Positions 1 to 6,926 of a DNA stretch of 9,810 bases are shown piece after piece. The notes under the pieces are model-generated. The model did no database searches, was not told the origin of the DNA, and worked only from the letters and a program-made list of their open reading frames with translations. A program made the translations under genes and the position numbers. The stretch's first letter is position 1. Each line of letters begins with the position of its first letter. The stretch comes from an uncultured Mycolicibacterium sp. (GTDB lineage: Bacteria; Actinomycetota; Actinomycetes; Mycobacteriales; Mycobacteriaceae), in contig NZ_CALDGS010000108.1 of the NCBI RefSeq assembly GCF_937941905.1, positions 1-9,810 on the forward strand. The letters are read 5' to 3'.

Positions 1-167
1 CCCACAACATGCAGCAGGCCGCCCGGGTCAGCGATCAGACCGCGTTCTTCAACCTCGAGGCCACGGGCCGGCCCGGCCGGCTGGTCGAGATCGACGACAC
101 CGAGAAGATCTTCTCCAACCCCAGCCAGAAGGCCACCGAGGACTACATCTCCGGCCGGTTCGGCTGA
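1..167 (+). CDS. pstB: Phosphate ABC transporter ATP-binding protein PstB/PhoT, C-terminal end (5' truncated by window edge)
   Basis: Only the last 54 residues are present, read from base 3 to a TGA at 165-167. The fragment opens with HNMQQAARVSDQTAFF, the H-loop (switch histidine) region typical of PstB, and ends with a PstB-like tail (IF.NP....TEDYISGRFG). In the PstSCAB system this cytoplasmic ATPase powers high-affinity inorganic phosphate import. Its position next to a convergent phoU matches the mycobacterial phoT-phoY2 arrangement, so phoT is the likely mycobacterial name. The Walker A and B motifs lie outside the window. The stop codon lies inside the 3' end of the convergent membrane-protein gene (25-nt overlap), and I see no U-tracted terminator after it. 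Confidence 0.9.
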   Translation, partial: HNMQQAARVSDQTAFFNLEATGRPGRLVEIDDTEKIFSNPSQKATEDYISGRFG

Positions 168-1006
168 GCCGCCGGCGCCAGCAGCTCGGCGCGGTCGCAC
201 ACCCGCCACAGCTCGACCGTCTGCACCAGCCAGTAGACGGCGAACAACCCGATCAGCACGGCCTCCACGGCCAGCACCAGGCGCGCGGCGGCGCCGAGCA
301 GATGCACCGTCACCGCGGCCACCACCGTGACCGCCATCAGGATCGAGATCGCCCGGTAGATCCGGGCGTAGACGTGCCGGTTCGGGCAGCGGTCCGGATG
401 CTGGCGCCGCACCAGCCAGGCCGTGCTGCCCACGGTCAGCACCATCACCGCGAACAGCAGCACCGCGGCGACGTTGTGGGCGTAGGCGTCGAAGCGGTCG
501 CGGAACCCGACGAAGGCCGCCAGTCCGGCCAGCAGTAGCCACCACTGCCCCCAGCGCACCATCCGGGCCGGCAGGCTCAGCGGCACCGCGGTGTGGCTGC
601 GCAGATACAGCCACCACGCCGCCAGCCGCGACACCGCCAGCGCGGCGACCAGCGCCCACACCCCGACCCCGATCGTCGGGATCGCCGGAGCCGTTGTCGG
701 ACAACCGTTCCCGGGTGGAGGCACCGGGACCAGGGCCACCACGAAGGCCAGCACCCCGGCCAGGTCGAGCAGCTCGTCCTCCAGATCGCTGCCACCGCGG
801 TAGACGATCAGCAATGCGCCCAGCGCACCGACCGCGACCACGAACGGCCCCTGGGCGGCGGAGTGGTAGTAGGCGCTGATCGAGTCCAGCCAGCAGCCGG
901 TGCGCAGCCGCTCGCCGAGCACCCCGGCGGCCAGCAGCACGACCATGACCGCCATCCCACCGCGCAGATACCGGTAGGTGTCCAGCGCGACGTCGCGGCG
1001 ACTCAT
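143..1006 (-). CDS. Polytopic membrane protein of unknown function, downstream of phoU
   Basis: 287 residues with about eight hydrophobic segments, at roughly 17-32, 54-69, 79-96, 110-135, 150-166, 174-199, 217-240 and 242-263. This is an integral cytoplasmic-membrane protein without an obvious signal peptide. A conserved-looking block SISAYYHSA (residues 42-50) follows the first segment. I associate such a block with an uncharacterised bacterial membrane family, but I cannot name a function. The ATG at 1006 lies 21 nt downstream of the phoU stop on the same strand, so it probably forms a phoU operon and would inherit the PHO-box control upstream of phoU. The ribosome-binding site is weak, which suggests translational coupling or poor expression. 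Its 3' end overlaps the convergent pstB/phoT gene. No counterpart lies between phoT and phoY2 in the M. tuberculosis order as I remember it. Confidence 0.85.
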   Translation of the reverse strand: MSRRDVALDTYRYLRGGMAVMVVLLAAGVLGERLRTGCWLDSISAYYHSAAQGPFVVAVGALGALLIVYRGGSDLEDELLDLAGVLAFVVALVPVPPPGNGCPTTAPAIPTIGVGVWALVAALAVSRLAAWWLYLRSHTAVPLSLPARMVRWGQWWLLLAGLAAFVGFRDRFDAYAHNVAAVLLFAVMVLTVGSTAWLVRRQHPDRCPNRHVYARIYRAISILMAVTVVAAVTVHLLGAAARLVLAVEAVLIGLFAVYWLVQTVELWRVCDRAELLAPAAQPNRPEM

Positions 1007-1027
1007 CGGATCGGTTGGCGGCCGGGA

Positions 1028-1693
1028 TCAGTGGGCGTGCATGGTCTCCGGGTCCGGGTACTCCCCGGTCACCATGAAGATCACCCGCCGGGCCACCTCC
1101 ACGGCGTGGTCGGCGAACCGCTCGTAGAACCGGCTGAGCAGCGTGACGTCCACCGCCGCGGTGACACCGTGCTTCCACTCCCGGTCCATCAGCACCGAGA
1201 ACAGGTGCTTGTGCAGATCGTCCATCGCGTCGTCGTCCTCGCGGATCCGGGCGGCCCGGTCCGGATCCCGGGTCAGCAGCGCCTCCTTGGCGGCGTTGCC
1301 GAGCTCCACCGCCACCCGGCCCATCTCGGCGAAGTAGCCCCGCACCTCCTCGGGCAGCGCGTGCTGGGGGTGGCGACGGCGGGTGATCTTGGCCACGTGC
1401 AGCGCCAGCGCGCCCATCCGGTCGATGTCCGCGGCGATCTGCAGCGAGCTGACGATGGCGCGCAGATCGCCGGCCACCGGCGCCTGCAGTGCCAGCAGCA
1501 CGAACGCGGTCTCCTCGGCGCGGGCGCTCATCGCGGTGATCGGCTCGTGGTCGGTGATCACCTGCTCGGCCAGCGCCAGATCGGCGTTCAGCAGGGCCTG
1601 GGTGGCCCGCTCCATCGCCGCGCCCGCCAGGCCGCACATCTGCCCCAGCTGCTCGGTCAGGCCGGCCAGCTGTTCTTGGTAGGCGGTTCGCAT
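1028..1693 (-). CDS. phoU: Phosphate transport system regulator PhoU (PhoY2-type)
   Basis: 221 residues, near the usual PhoU length, with the two-repeat all-helical PhoU fold. The hallmark QAPVAGDLR is at residues 70-78. The metal-binding helices show ADIDRMG (88-94) in the first half and ERFAD (E191-x3-D195) in the second. PhoU is a peripheral cytoplasmic protein that couples the Pst transporter to the SenX3-RegX3 two-component system, keeping it off when phosphate is plentiful. Mycobacterial PhoY proteins are also linked to drug tolerance. The ATG at 1693 has a modest GGGTGG ribosome-binding site. Synteny with phoT and the LCP gene points to the PhoY2 orthologue. A PHO box at 1737-1754 implies control by the same pathway it represses. 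Confidence 0.95.
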   Translation of the reverse strand: MRTAYQEQLAGLTEQLGQMCGLAGAAMERATQALLNADLALAEQVITDHEPITAMSARAEETAFVLLALQAPVAGDLRAIVSSLQIAADIDRMGALALHVAKITRRRHPQHALPEEVRGYFAEMGRVAVELGNAAKEALLTRDPDRAARIREDDDAMDDLHKHLFSVLMDREWKHGVTAAVDVTLLSRFYERFADHAVEVARRVIFMVTGEYPDPETMHAH

Positions 1694-1707
1694 GCGTCCA
1701 CCCTACG

Positions 1708-1723
1708 GTGCCCATCCGGGCAC
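1708..1723 (-). other. Short perfect inverted repeat in the phoU leader / LCP 3' region
   Basis: GTGCCC and GGGCAC form a perfect 6-bp stem around a 4-base loop, 50 bases past the LCP stop codon and 14 bases before the phoU start. No U-tract follows. It could end LCP transcription weakly or fold in the phoU 5' leader. Nothing in the sequence decides between these. Confidence 0.4.
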
Positions 1724-1736
1724 GTCACGACGCCAC

Positions 1737-1754
1737 GGTGAACCGAAGGTGAAT
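1737..1754 (-). promoter_or_regulatory. PHO box (RegX3/PhoP-type direct repeat) upstream of phoU
   Basis: On the - strand the sequence reads ATTCACC-TTCG-GTTCACC: two 7-base units with 11-bp periodicity, six of seven positions identical. This matches the actinobacterial PHO-box architecture (GTTCACC direct repeats) recognised by PhoP in Streptomyces and by RegX3 in mycobacteria. It lies 44 bases upstream of the phoU ATG, in an intergenic gap of only 80 bases, so it most likely controls phoU and the membrane gene behind it. That RegX3 binds here is an inference. Confidence 0.7.
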
Positions 1755-1773
1755 CCGACCTGGACAAACGGTG

Positions 1774-3918
1774 TCAGTCGCAGCTGGTGTCGGCGGCGTT
1801 GGTGATGGTCAGATCGTCGGGCAGCGCGGTCGGGGCCGGGTGGGTGCCGCGGATCAGCTGCACCTGCACACCCGAACCGGACGGCTGCGGCGGCTGCACC
1901 GTCGCGAAGTCGTTGCCCAGCACCACTCGCACGGTGTCGCCCATCCCGGTCACCCGCTCCAGGGTGGCGTTGCCGAACGCCGAGGCGACCGTGGCGGCGG
2001 CCTGTTCGTTGCCCGACGAGAACAGCACCGTGGTCTCGCTCAGCTCGGTCGGGTAGTCGTCGGGCTCCTCGACGTTGAACCCGTAGGCCTCCAGCTCCGC
2101 GGAGGCGCTGGCGGCCAGCCCGCTCACGCTCGTCGAGTTCGACACCCGCACGGTCACCGCGGACGGGTCGGTGGTCACCAGGTCGACCACCTCGGCGGAC
2201 TCACCGGTGTCGGCGGCCAGCTGATCCGGTGCCAGCGACTCCGGCGTGCCCGGCACCGGGGTGTTGTCCGGGTTGCGCTCCCCGGGCAGCGGGTCGTCGT
2301 TGATGATCGCGTCGAACAGGGCACGCATGTCGTCGGTGCGCGGCACCTCGTTGCCGTACTCGTCCGGGTAGCCGACCGTCGGCACGGTCACGAAGGTGAT
2401 CCGGCCGGCGTTGATGTTCTGGATCGACTGGCCCAGCAGCACCAGGTCCTTGGTGTCGATGTTGTCGACGTAGGTGTCGTCGATGAACCGGTTCACCACG
2501 TCGTTGAGCTTGTTCAGCGAGAAGAAGACCTCCTTGGAGATCATCTGCCGCAGCAACGACGACAGGAACCGCTGCTGGCGTTTGATGCGGCCGTAGTCGC
2601 CGTTGAACTCGGTGGTGACGTGCCGGGCGCGTACGTAGTTCAGCGCGGTGGCCCCGTCGATCACCTGACGACCGGCGGTGGGCAGCACGGTGCCGAGCTG
2701 GTAGTCCTCCAGCGGCTCGGTGGTGCACACCTCCACCCCGCCCATGGCGTCGACCATCTTGGCGAAGCCGGCGAAGTCGACGGCCATGAACCGGTTGATG
2801 GCCAGGCCGGACAGCTTCTGGATCACCTTGACCAGGCACTTCGGGCCGCCGTAGGCGTAGGCGGAGTTCAGCTTGGTCTCGGTGTAGACCTCGTCGTCGC
2901 CGTAGCTCTGGGTCTCCTCGTCCCAGATCGGCCCGTACTCGCCGGTCTCGGGGTTCCACGGCTCGCACTTCATCGGGGTGATGGCCAGGTCGCGCGGGAA
3001 GGACACCGCCACCACCCGTTCGCGGTTGGCCGGGATGTTCACCAGGATCACCGTGTCCGAGCGCACCCCGGCGGCGTCCTGGGTGGTGCCCGCACCCATC
3101 TCGGCGTTCTCGCCGAGCCGGCTGTCCACGCCGACGATGAGGAAGTTCTCGTCCCCGAACTGGGCGTTCGGGTCGATGATGTCGCGCGAGTTCTGGTCCA
3201 GCGCGGAGACCCGGTTGAGGCTGTTGTTCTTCGACGACTGCCACTGGTAGGCCCCGCCGGTGAGCACCAGCGCGGAGGCCGCCATCACCGCGGCGGCGGT
3301 GCGCCCGGCCAGCAGCGCCCGGCGGCGGTTGCGCCGCGGCGTGCGGTCCGCCGCGACCGGCTGCGGCGCGGTGCCGCCGATGCGGGCCGGCCCGGGACGG
3401 CGCGCCGACAGATCGGGCAGGTCGTAGGGGTTGACCGCCGGCAGCACCTCGGTGTCGGCGTCGGGGCCGTCCGGGGTGGGGTGCGCCACGCCCACGCCGG
3501 GTGGGCCGACGGGTGCGGCGGCGAAGCCCTCCGTCGCGGTGTCGTCGGCGTCGGGTTCCGGTTCGGCGGCCCGCCGCCGGCGCCGCTGGATCGGCCCGGA
3601 CTCGGCCGACACCCGGGCGATCAGATCGGCGACCGAGATGCCGTCGGTGTGGTTGCCGGTCGGCGCCGGCTCGGCCGCCTCGTCCGCGACCGAACGCCCG
3701 GGGGCCTCGGCGGCCTCGCCCGGGACGGCGGAGGCCGCCCGCTCCCACGGCGCCGCACCCCGGGACGGCCGCGGCGTGCGGGTCAGCCAGGGGTTGTCGC
3801 CCTCACCCGACGTCCGATCCTGCGGACGCCGCGGTTCGGGAGCGGCGGTGTCGCCTTCGCTCATCTCCGTACCGGCCTCCGACATGGGATCGTCGAGTGG
3901 ATCGTCAAATACTGCCAT
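1774..3918 (-). CDS. LytR-CpsA-Psr (LCP) family cell-wall glycopolymer transferase with C-terminal LytR_C domain
   Basis: 714 residues. Residues 1-195 form a long cytoplasmic, Pro/Ala/Arg-rich, probably disordered region. A basic RRNRRR stop precedes one membrane segment (about 201-224), so the rest is extracytoplasmic. The LCP catalytic domain (about 255-465) has the expected motifs: GVDSR (263-267), RSDTV (286-290), FPRD (307-310), K349 and N351, R430/R432, and DYGRIKRQQ (441-449). A LytR_C domain follows at about 586-670. LCP enzymes move polyprenyl-phosphate-linked glycopolymers onto peptidoglycan; in mycobacteria this means attaching arabinogalactan. By order it corresponds to Rv0822c, not to the main ligase Lcp1. 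The first in-frame ATG at 3918 is used although its ribosome-binding site is weak; ATGs at codons 12 and 19 are alternatives. Confidence 0.94.
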   Translation of the reverse strand: MAVFDDPLDDPMSEAGTEMSEGDTAAPEPRRPQDRTSGEGDNPWLTRTPRPSRGAAPWERAASAVPGEAAEAPGRSVADEAAEPAPTGNHTDGISVADLIARVSAESGPIQRRRRRAAEPEPDADDTATEGFAAAPVGPPGVGVAHPTPDGPDADTEVLPAVNPYDLPDLSARRPGPARIGGTAPQPVAADRTPRRNRRRALLAGRTAAAVMAASALVLTGGAYQWQSSKNNSLNRVSALDQNSRDIIDPNAQFGDENFLIVGVDSRLGENAEMGAGTTQDAAGVRSDTVILVNIPANRERVVAVSFPRDLAITPMKCEPWNPETGEYGPIWDEETQSYGDDEVYTETKLNSAYAYGGPKCLVKVIQKLSGLAINRFMAVDFAGFAKMVDAMGGVEVCTTEPLEDYQLGTVLPTAGRQVIDGATALNYVRARHVTTEFNGDYGRIKRQQRFLSSLLRQMISKEVFFSLNKLNDVVNRFIDDTYVDNIDTKDLVLLGQSIQNINAGRITFVTVPTVGYPDEYGNEVPRTDDMRALFDAIINDDPLPGERNPDNTPVPGTPESLAPDQLAADTGESAEVVDLVTTDPSAVTVRVSNSTSVSGLAASASAELEAYGFNVEEPDDYPTELSETTVLFSSGNEQAAATVASAFGNATLERVTGMGDTVRVVLGNDFATVQPPQPSGSGVQVQLIRGTHPAPTALPDDLTITNAADTSCD

Positions 3919-3936
3919 TCGTCTTTAACAGCCGTC

Positions 3937-3954
3937 GCGCCACCCGCGCCACCC
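3937..3954. repeat. Tandem 9-bp direct repeat upstream of the LCP gene
   Basis: GCGCCACCC occurs twice in a row on the + strand (GGGTGGCGC on the - strand), 18 bases upstream of the LCP start codon. It may be fortuitous in such GC-rich DNA. It is noted because this 106-base gap must hold any LCP-specific promoter. Confidence 0.4.
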
Positions 3955-3964
3955 GAGCCGTTCG

Positions 3965-3977
3965 GTGACCGGGTCAC
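3965..3977. promoter_or_regulatory. 13-bp palindrome, candidate operator upstream of the LCP gene
   Basis: GTGACC-G-GGTCAC is a perfect 6+1+6 palindrome in the gap between dus and the LCP gene, about 47 bases upstream of the LCP start. Such short GTGAC/GTCAC palindromes are typical dimeric-regulator sites, but I cannot assign a regulator. A weak hairpin in a dus-LCP read-through transcript is the alternative. Confidence 0.4.
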
Positions 3978-4024
3978 GATTGCGCCGAGCTTTCGGCACG
4001 GCCTGGTCGCGGCGGCCGTCGGCA

Positions 4025-5200
4025 TCATCCGCCCGAATGCATCACATCCGCCCCGGCGGGCACCGTGAGGTCGTCCGGGTCGTCGAGCCAGCCCTCCGGC
4101 AGCGACACCGAGGCGGGCGAGCCCTGCCGGCCGCGCGGGCCGGCGCCGACGGCCGGGAACGGCGCGTCCGGGTCCAGCCGGCGCAGCAGTTCGTCGAGCT
4201 CGGCACGGGTGCGGACCAGCGCCAGCGCGCTGCGCAGCTCGGAGCCGACCGGGTAGCCGTGCAGGTACCAGGCGATGTGCTTGCGGATGTCGCGCATCGC
4301 CTTGTCCTCGCCGAAGTGCGCGGTGAGCAGTTCGCCGTGCCGGCTGATGATGTCGGCCACCTCGCCCAGCGTCGGCGGGGTGGGGATCTCCCGGCCGTTG
4401 AACGCCGCCGACAGCTCGGCGAACAGCCAGGGGCGGCCCAGGCAGCCGCGGCCGATGACCACCCCGTCGCAGCCGGTGACGGCCATCATCCGCAGCGCGT
4501 CGTCGGCGGTGAAGATGTCGCCGTTGCCGAGCACCGGGATGCTCGTCACGTGCTGCTTGAGCACCGCGATCTGCTCCCAGTCGGCCTGCCCGGAGTAGCG
4601 CTGCGCGGCGGTGCGGGCGTGCAGCGCGACCGCCGCCGCCCCCTCCTCGGCCGCGATCCGACCGGCGTCGAGATGGGTGTGGTGGCGGTCGTCGATGCCG
4701 ACGCGGAACTTCACCGTGACCGGGATGTCGGTGCCCTCGGTGGCCTTGACCGCCGCCGCCACGATCCGGCCGAACAGCCGCCGCTTGTACGGCAGGGCGG
4801 CGCCGCCGCCGCGCCGGGTCACCTTGGGCACCGGGCAGCCGAAGTTCATGTCGATGTGGTCGGCGAGGTTCTCGTCGACGATCATCCGCGCCGCCCGGTA
4901 GGTGGTCTCCGGGTCGACGGTGTAGAGCTGCAGCGACCGTGGCGACTCGTCCGGCGCGAACGTGGTCATGTGCATGGTGACCTGGTGCCGCTCGACGAGG
5001 GCACGCGCGGTCACCATCTCGCACACGTACAGGCCGCTGACCGTGCCGGCGCGGGCGATCTCCAGCTCCCGGCACAGCGTGCGGAACGCCACGTTGGTCA
5101 CCCCGGCCATCGGCGCCAGCACCACCGGGCTGGCGAGCTCGATCGACCCGATCCGCAGTGGCCCCGTCCGGAGCGGGCGGGTTTGGGCTGCGACAGTCAC
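4025..5200 (-). CDS. dusB: tRNA-dihydrouridine synthase, DusB type
   Basis: 391 residues counted from the GTG at 5200; the M. tuberculosis neighbour Rv0823c is about the same size. It is a cytoplasmic FMN enzyme that reduces specific uridines in tRNA to dihydrouridine with NADPH. The FMN-binding start of the TIM barrel reads LAPMAGVTN (28-36). The Dus signature DMNFGCPVPKV (117-127) holds catalytic Cys122. VKFRVG, GNGDI and GRGCLGRPW supply the substrate and FMN-phosphate loops, and the C-terminal helical domain follows. The frame stays open far upstream, but similarity begins near this GTG. A GAGG element lies only 2 bases before it, so the start is slightly uncertain. The gene begins 38 bases after desA1 and may be co-transcribed with it. 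Confidence 0.94.
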   Translation of the reverse strand: MTVAAQTRPLRTGPLRIGSIELASPVVLAPMAGVTNVAFRTLCRELEIARAGTVSGLYVCEMVTARALVERHQVTMHMTTFAPDESPRSLQLYTVDPETTYRAARMIVDENLADHIDMNFGCPVPKVTRRGGGAALPYKRRLFGRIVAAAVKATEGTDIPVTVKFRVGIDDRHHTHLDAGRIAAEEGAAAVALHARTAAQRYSGQADWEQIAVLKQHVTSIPVLGNGDIFTADDALRMMAVTGCDGVVIGRGCLGRPWLFAELSAAFNGREIPTPPTLGEVADIISRHGELLTAHFGEDKAMRDIRKHIAWYLHGYPVGSELRSALALVRTRAELDELLRRLDPDAPFPAVGAGPRGRQGSPASVSLPEGWLDDPDDLTVPAGADVMHSGG

Positions 5201-5220
5201 GACCTCGAGGGTACGAGCCC

Positions 5221-5238
5221 CCGGACCCCGGGGTCCGG
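5221..5238. terminator. 18-bp perfect palindrome between desA1 and dus
   Basis: CCGGACCCCGGGGTCCGG fills the last 18 bases of the 38-base desA1-dus gap and abuts the desA1 stop codon exactly. As RNA it can form a 7-bp GC stem with a 4-base loop. There is no U-tract, so it would be at best a weak terminator, an attenuator, or a processing or 3'-stabilising hairpin between desA1 and dus. Confidence 0.45.
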
Positions 5239-6231
5239 TCAGGAGGTGGCGAGCACCTTGGCGGCGGTGAGCTTCTCGGCCCGCCGGGCCTCCCGCTCCA
5301 GCCGGCGCTGCTTGGACTCCTCGAACTTCTCGCAGGCCTGCTCGAGCTCCTCGATCAGCTTGCCGAGGTCGTCGCGCATCCGGGCGGCCTCGCCGGTGAA
5401 GTCCTCGCGCTCGAAGATGCGCCACTTCTTCAGCACCGGCATCACGACGTCGTCGAGGTGGATGCGCGGGTCGTACACGCCGCCGACGGCGATGATGACG
5501 GCCTTGCGGCGGAACTCCGGCACGGTGAAGCCGGGCATCTTGAAGTTGCGCAGCACCCGGTGCAGCGAGTGCATCGCCTGGTCCGGCGCGATGTCGAAGC
5601 CGGCCTCGGAGACGTCCCGGTAGAAAATCATGTGCAGGTTCTCGTCGGCCGAGATGCGCTGCATCAGCTGATCGGCCACCGGCTCGCTGCAGGACCGGCC
5701 GGTGTTGCGGTGCGACACCCGGGTCGCGAGCTCCTGGAACGACACGTAGATCACCGAGTCGAACAGGCTCTCGGCGAACAGGTCGCCCTGCTTGTTCTGC
5801 CCCGGCGAGAACCCGCGGGTCATCTGCTCGACGCGCAGCTCCTCGAGCTGCACCGGGTCGACGTTGCGGGTGACGACGAGGTAGTCGCGCAGCGCGATGC
5901 CGTGCCGGTTCTCCTCGGCCGTCCACCGGTTGACCCACTGGCCCCAGGCCCCGTCCATGCCCATGTTCATCGCGATCTCGCGGTGGTACGAGGGCAGGTT
6001 GTCCTCGGTCAGCAGGTTCTGCATCATCGCCACCCGCGTGACCTCGGGAAGCTTCGCCTGCTCCGGATCCCAGTCCTGGCCGCCGAGCGCGTAGTAGTTC
6101 TTGCCGTCCGACCACGGGATGTAGTCGTGCGGGTTCCACTCCTTGGTCATCGACAGGTGCCGATTGAGCAGCTTCTCGACGACCGGCTCCAGCTCATGAA
6201 GCAGGTACAGGTCGCTCAAGTTCTCGTGCAT
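5239..6231 (-). CDS. desA1: Acyl-[acyl-carrier-protein] desaturase DesA1
   Basis: 330 residues; M. tuberculosis DesA1 is about 338. Long stretches match mycobacterial DesA1, such as WNPHDYIPWSDGKNYYALGG (32-51) and GMDGAWGQWVNRWTAEENRHG (91-111). Soluble diiron desaturase ligands are all visible: E76 with H83 nearby, E107/H110 in EENRH, E167 in FQELATR, and E197/H200 in DENLH. The enzyme introduces a double bond into carrier-bound acyl chains in the cytoplasm and is required for mycolic acid synthesis. The C-terminus is a charged helical tail. The ATG at 6231 has a good AGAGGGG ribosome-binding site 5 bases upstream. Transcription comes from the promoter at 6271-6299. In M. tuberculosis and M. 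smegmatis, desA1/desA2 are repressed by the TetR-type MadR. Confidence 0.96.
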   Translation of the reverse strand: MHENLSDLYLLHELEPVVEKLLNRHLSMTKEWNPHDYIPWSDGKNYYALGGQDWDPEQAKLPEVTRVAMMQNLLTEDNLPSYHREIAMNMGMDGAWGQWVNRWTAEENRHGIALRDYLVVTRNVDPVQLEELRVEQMTRGFSPGQNKQGDLFAESLFDSVIYVSFQELATRVSHRNTGRSCSEPVADQLMQRISADENLHMIFYRDVSEAGFDIAPDQAMHSLHRVLRNFKMPGFTVPEFRRKAVIIAVGGVYDPRIHLDDVVMPVLKKWRIFEREDFTGEAARMRDDLGKLIEELEQACEKFEESKQRRLEREARRAEKLTAAKVLATS

Positions 6232-6250
6232 CGGGGCCCCTCTGGTTATC

Positions 6251-6295
6251 TGTACCTCTTGGTTGCAGTCAATATATCTGTGTCCAAGAGTGACA
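6251..6295. promoter_or_regulatory. Long imperfect inverted repeat over the desA1 promoter, candidate repressor operator
   Basis: TGTACCTCTTGG (6251-6262) and CCAAGAGTGACA (6284-6295) form 12-base arms with 10 matches, including a perfect 7-bp CTCTTGG/CCAAGAG core, separated by 21 bases. The arms flank the desA1 -10 element: one lies near the predicted start site, the other between -10 and -35. This is the expected place for a repressor. MadR, which controls mycolic acid desaturation, is the obvious candidate from family knowledge, but I have not matched its published operator. Confidence 0.6.
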
Positions 6296-6299
6296 TCAA
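6271..6299 (-). promoter_or_regulatory. desA1 promoter (sigma-A type)
   Basis: On the - strand, TTGATG (6299-6294) and TATATT (6276-6271) are separated by exactly 17 bases, close to the ideal sigma-A consensus and unusually AT-rich for this genome. The predicted start near 6264 leaves a leader of about 33 bases carrying the AGAGGGG ribosome-binding site. Confidence 0.75.
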
Positions 6300-6330
6300 G
6301 TTTGGCCCGACCGACCGGACAGTCGGATTT

Positions 6331-6359
6331 CCCGCCGGCAACGCCGGGCGGGCTACTAT
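6331..6359 (+). promoter_or_regulatory. Promoter region of the first PASTA-like gene with a GC-rich inverted repeat
   Basis: TACTAT at 6354-6359 is a plausible -10 for the gene starting at 6418; no convincing -35 is seen. Immediately before it, CCCGCCGGC (6331-6339) pairs with GCC-G-GGCGGG (6343-6352), a 9-bp stem with one bulge, which could be a regulator site over the -35/-10 spacer. TGCGGT/ACCGCA (6388-6393 / 6403-6408) can fold in the leader next to the AGGGGG ribosome-binding site. Confidence 0.45.
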
Positions 6360-6417
6360 CCTCGGCAGCGTTCGAGCGGTCCGCGAGTGCGGTCGCATCC
6401 CAACCGCAGGGGGTCTG

Positions 6418-6891
6418 GTGAACAGGTTCGTCAAGACGGTGCTCGGCGGCATCGGCGCCGGTCTGCTGGCCGCGGCCACCCTCGGTGGCGGTGTGGCGCA
6501 GGCTGATCCGCTCGCCGGCAAGACCTACGACCAGGCGTCGACCTGGATCGCCAACCGCAACGGCAAGGCGGTGGTGGCCAGCGTGGTGGGCGGGCAGCTC
6601 GACCTGAGCAAGTGCATCGTGATGTCGAGCTCGCGGGGCAAATTCATCGACGCGCTCGGCGAGAACAACCGCAGGCGCGAGTACTACCTGCATCTGAACT
6701 GCCAGCAGAGCGTCGCCGACGGCAAGCCGGGCAACTCGGTCACCTCCCCGCTGGGGGCGAGGGCCAAGAAGGAGCGGGAGACCGCCGAGGCGATCAAGCG
6801 CAACATCGAGCGCAAGCCGGACTACTGCATCGAGCGGGACTGGTGCGTGCGGTTCTGTGAGCGCACCGGCCTGTGTGAGCCGGAGGGCTGA
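6418..6891 (+). CDS. Secreted PASTA-like protein, paralogue 1, with cysteine-rich basic tail
   Basis: 157 residues from a GTG at 6418, preceded by AGGGGG at good spacing. A classic signal peptide (NRFVK, hydrophobic core, AQA cleavage near residue 29) implies export. The mature protein starts DPLAGKTYDQA, like the first strand and helix of a PASTA domain, followed by KAVVASVVGG, Cys66 in KCIV, and Cys95 in LHLNC. It aligns without gaps to paralogue 2 from residue 30 to Cys66, so the two genes are homologous. Instead of the acidic tail of paralogues 2 and 3, it has a lysine/arginine-rich helix (about 114-133) and four cysteines (137, 143, 147, 153). PASTA domains bind peptidoglycan or beta-lactams in Ser/Thr kinases and penicillin-binding proteins; a wall-linked role here is inference. 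Its function is unknown. Confidence 0.85.
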   Translation: MNRFVKTVLGGIGAGLLAAATLGGGVAQADPLAGKTYDQASTWIANRNGKAVVASVVGGQLDLSKCIVMSSSRGKFIDALGENNRRREYYLHLNCQQSVADGKPGNSVTSPLGARAKKERETAEAIKRNIERKPDYCIERDWCVRFCERTGLCEPEG

Positions 6892-6926
6892 GCCTGGGGC
6901 GTCGACCTCCGCCCGGGCGCGGCACC

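Noticed and set aside
1771..4068. A 765-codon open frame on the + strand opposite the LCP gene
   Set aside because: It lies antisense to the well-supported LCP gene and its translation is His/Arg/Gly-rich low complexity, typical of a GC-rich shadow frame.
3965..5623. A 552-codon + strand open frame opposite dus and the desA1 end
   Set aside because: No recognisable domain, biased composition, fully antisense to two conserved enzymes.
5201..6139. Upstream extension of the dus frame through desA1 to 6139
   Set aside because: The extension is out of frame with desA1, low-complexity, and Dus similarity begins at the GTG at 5200.
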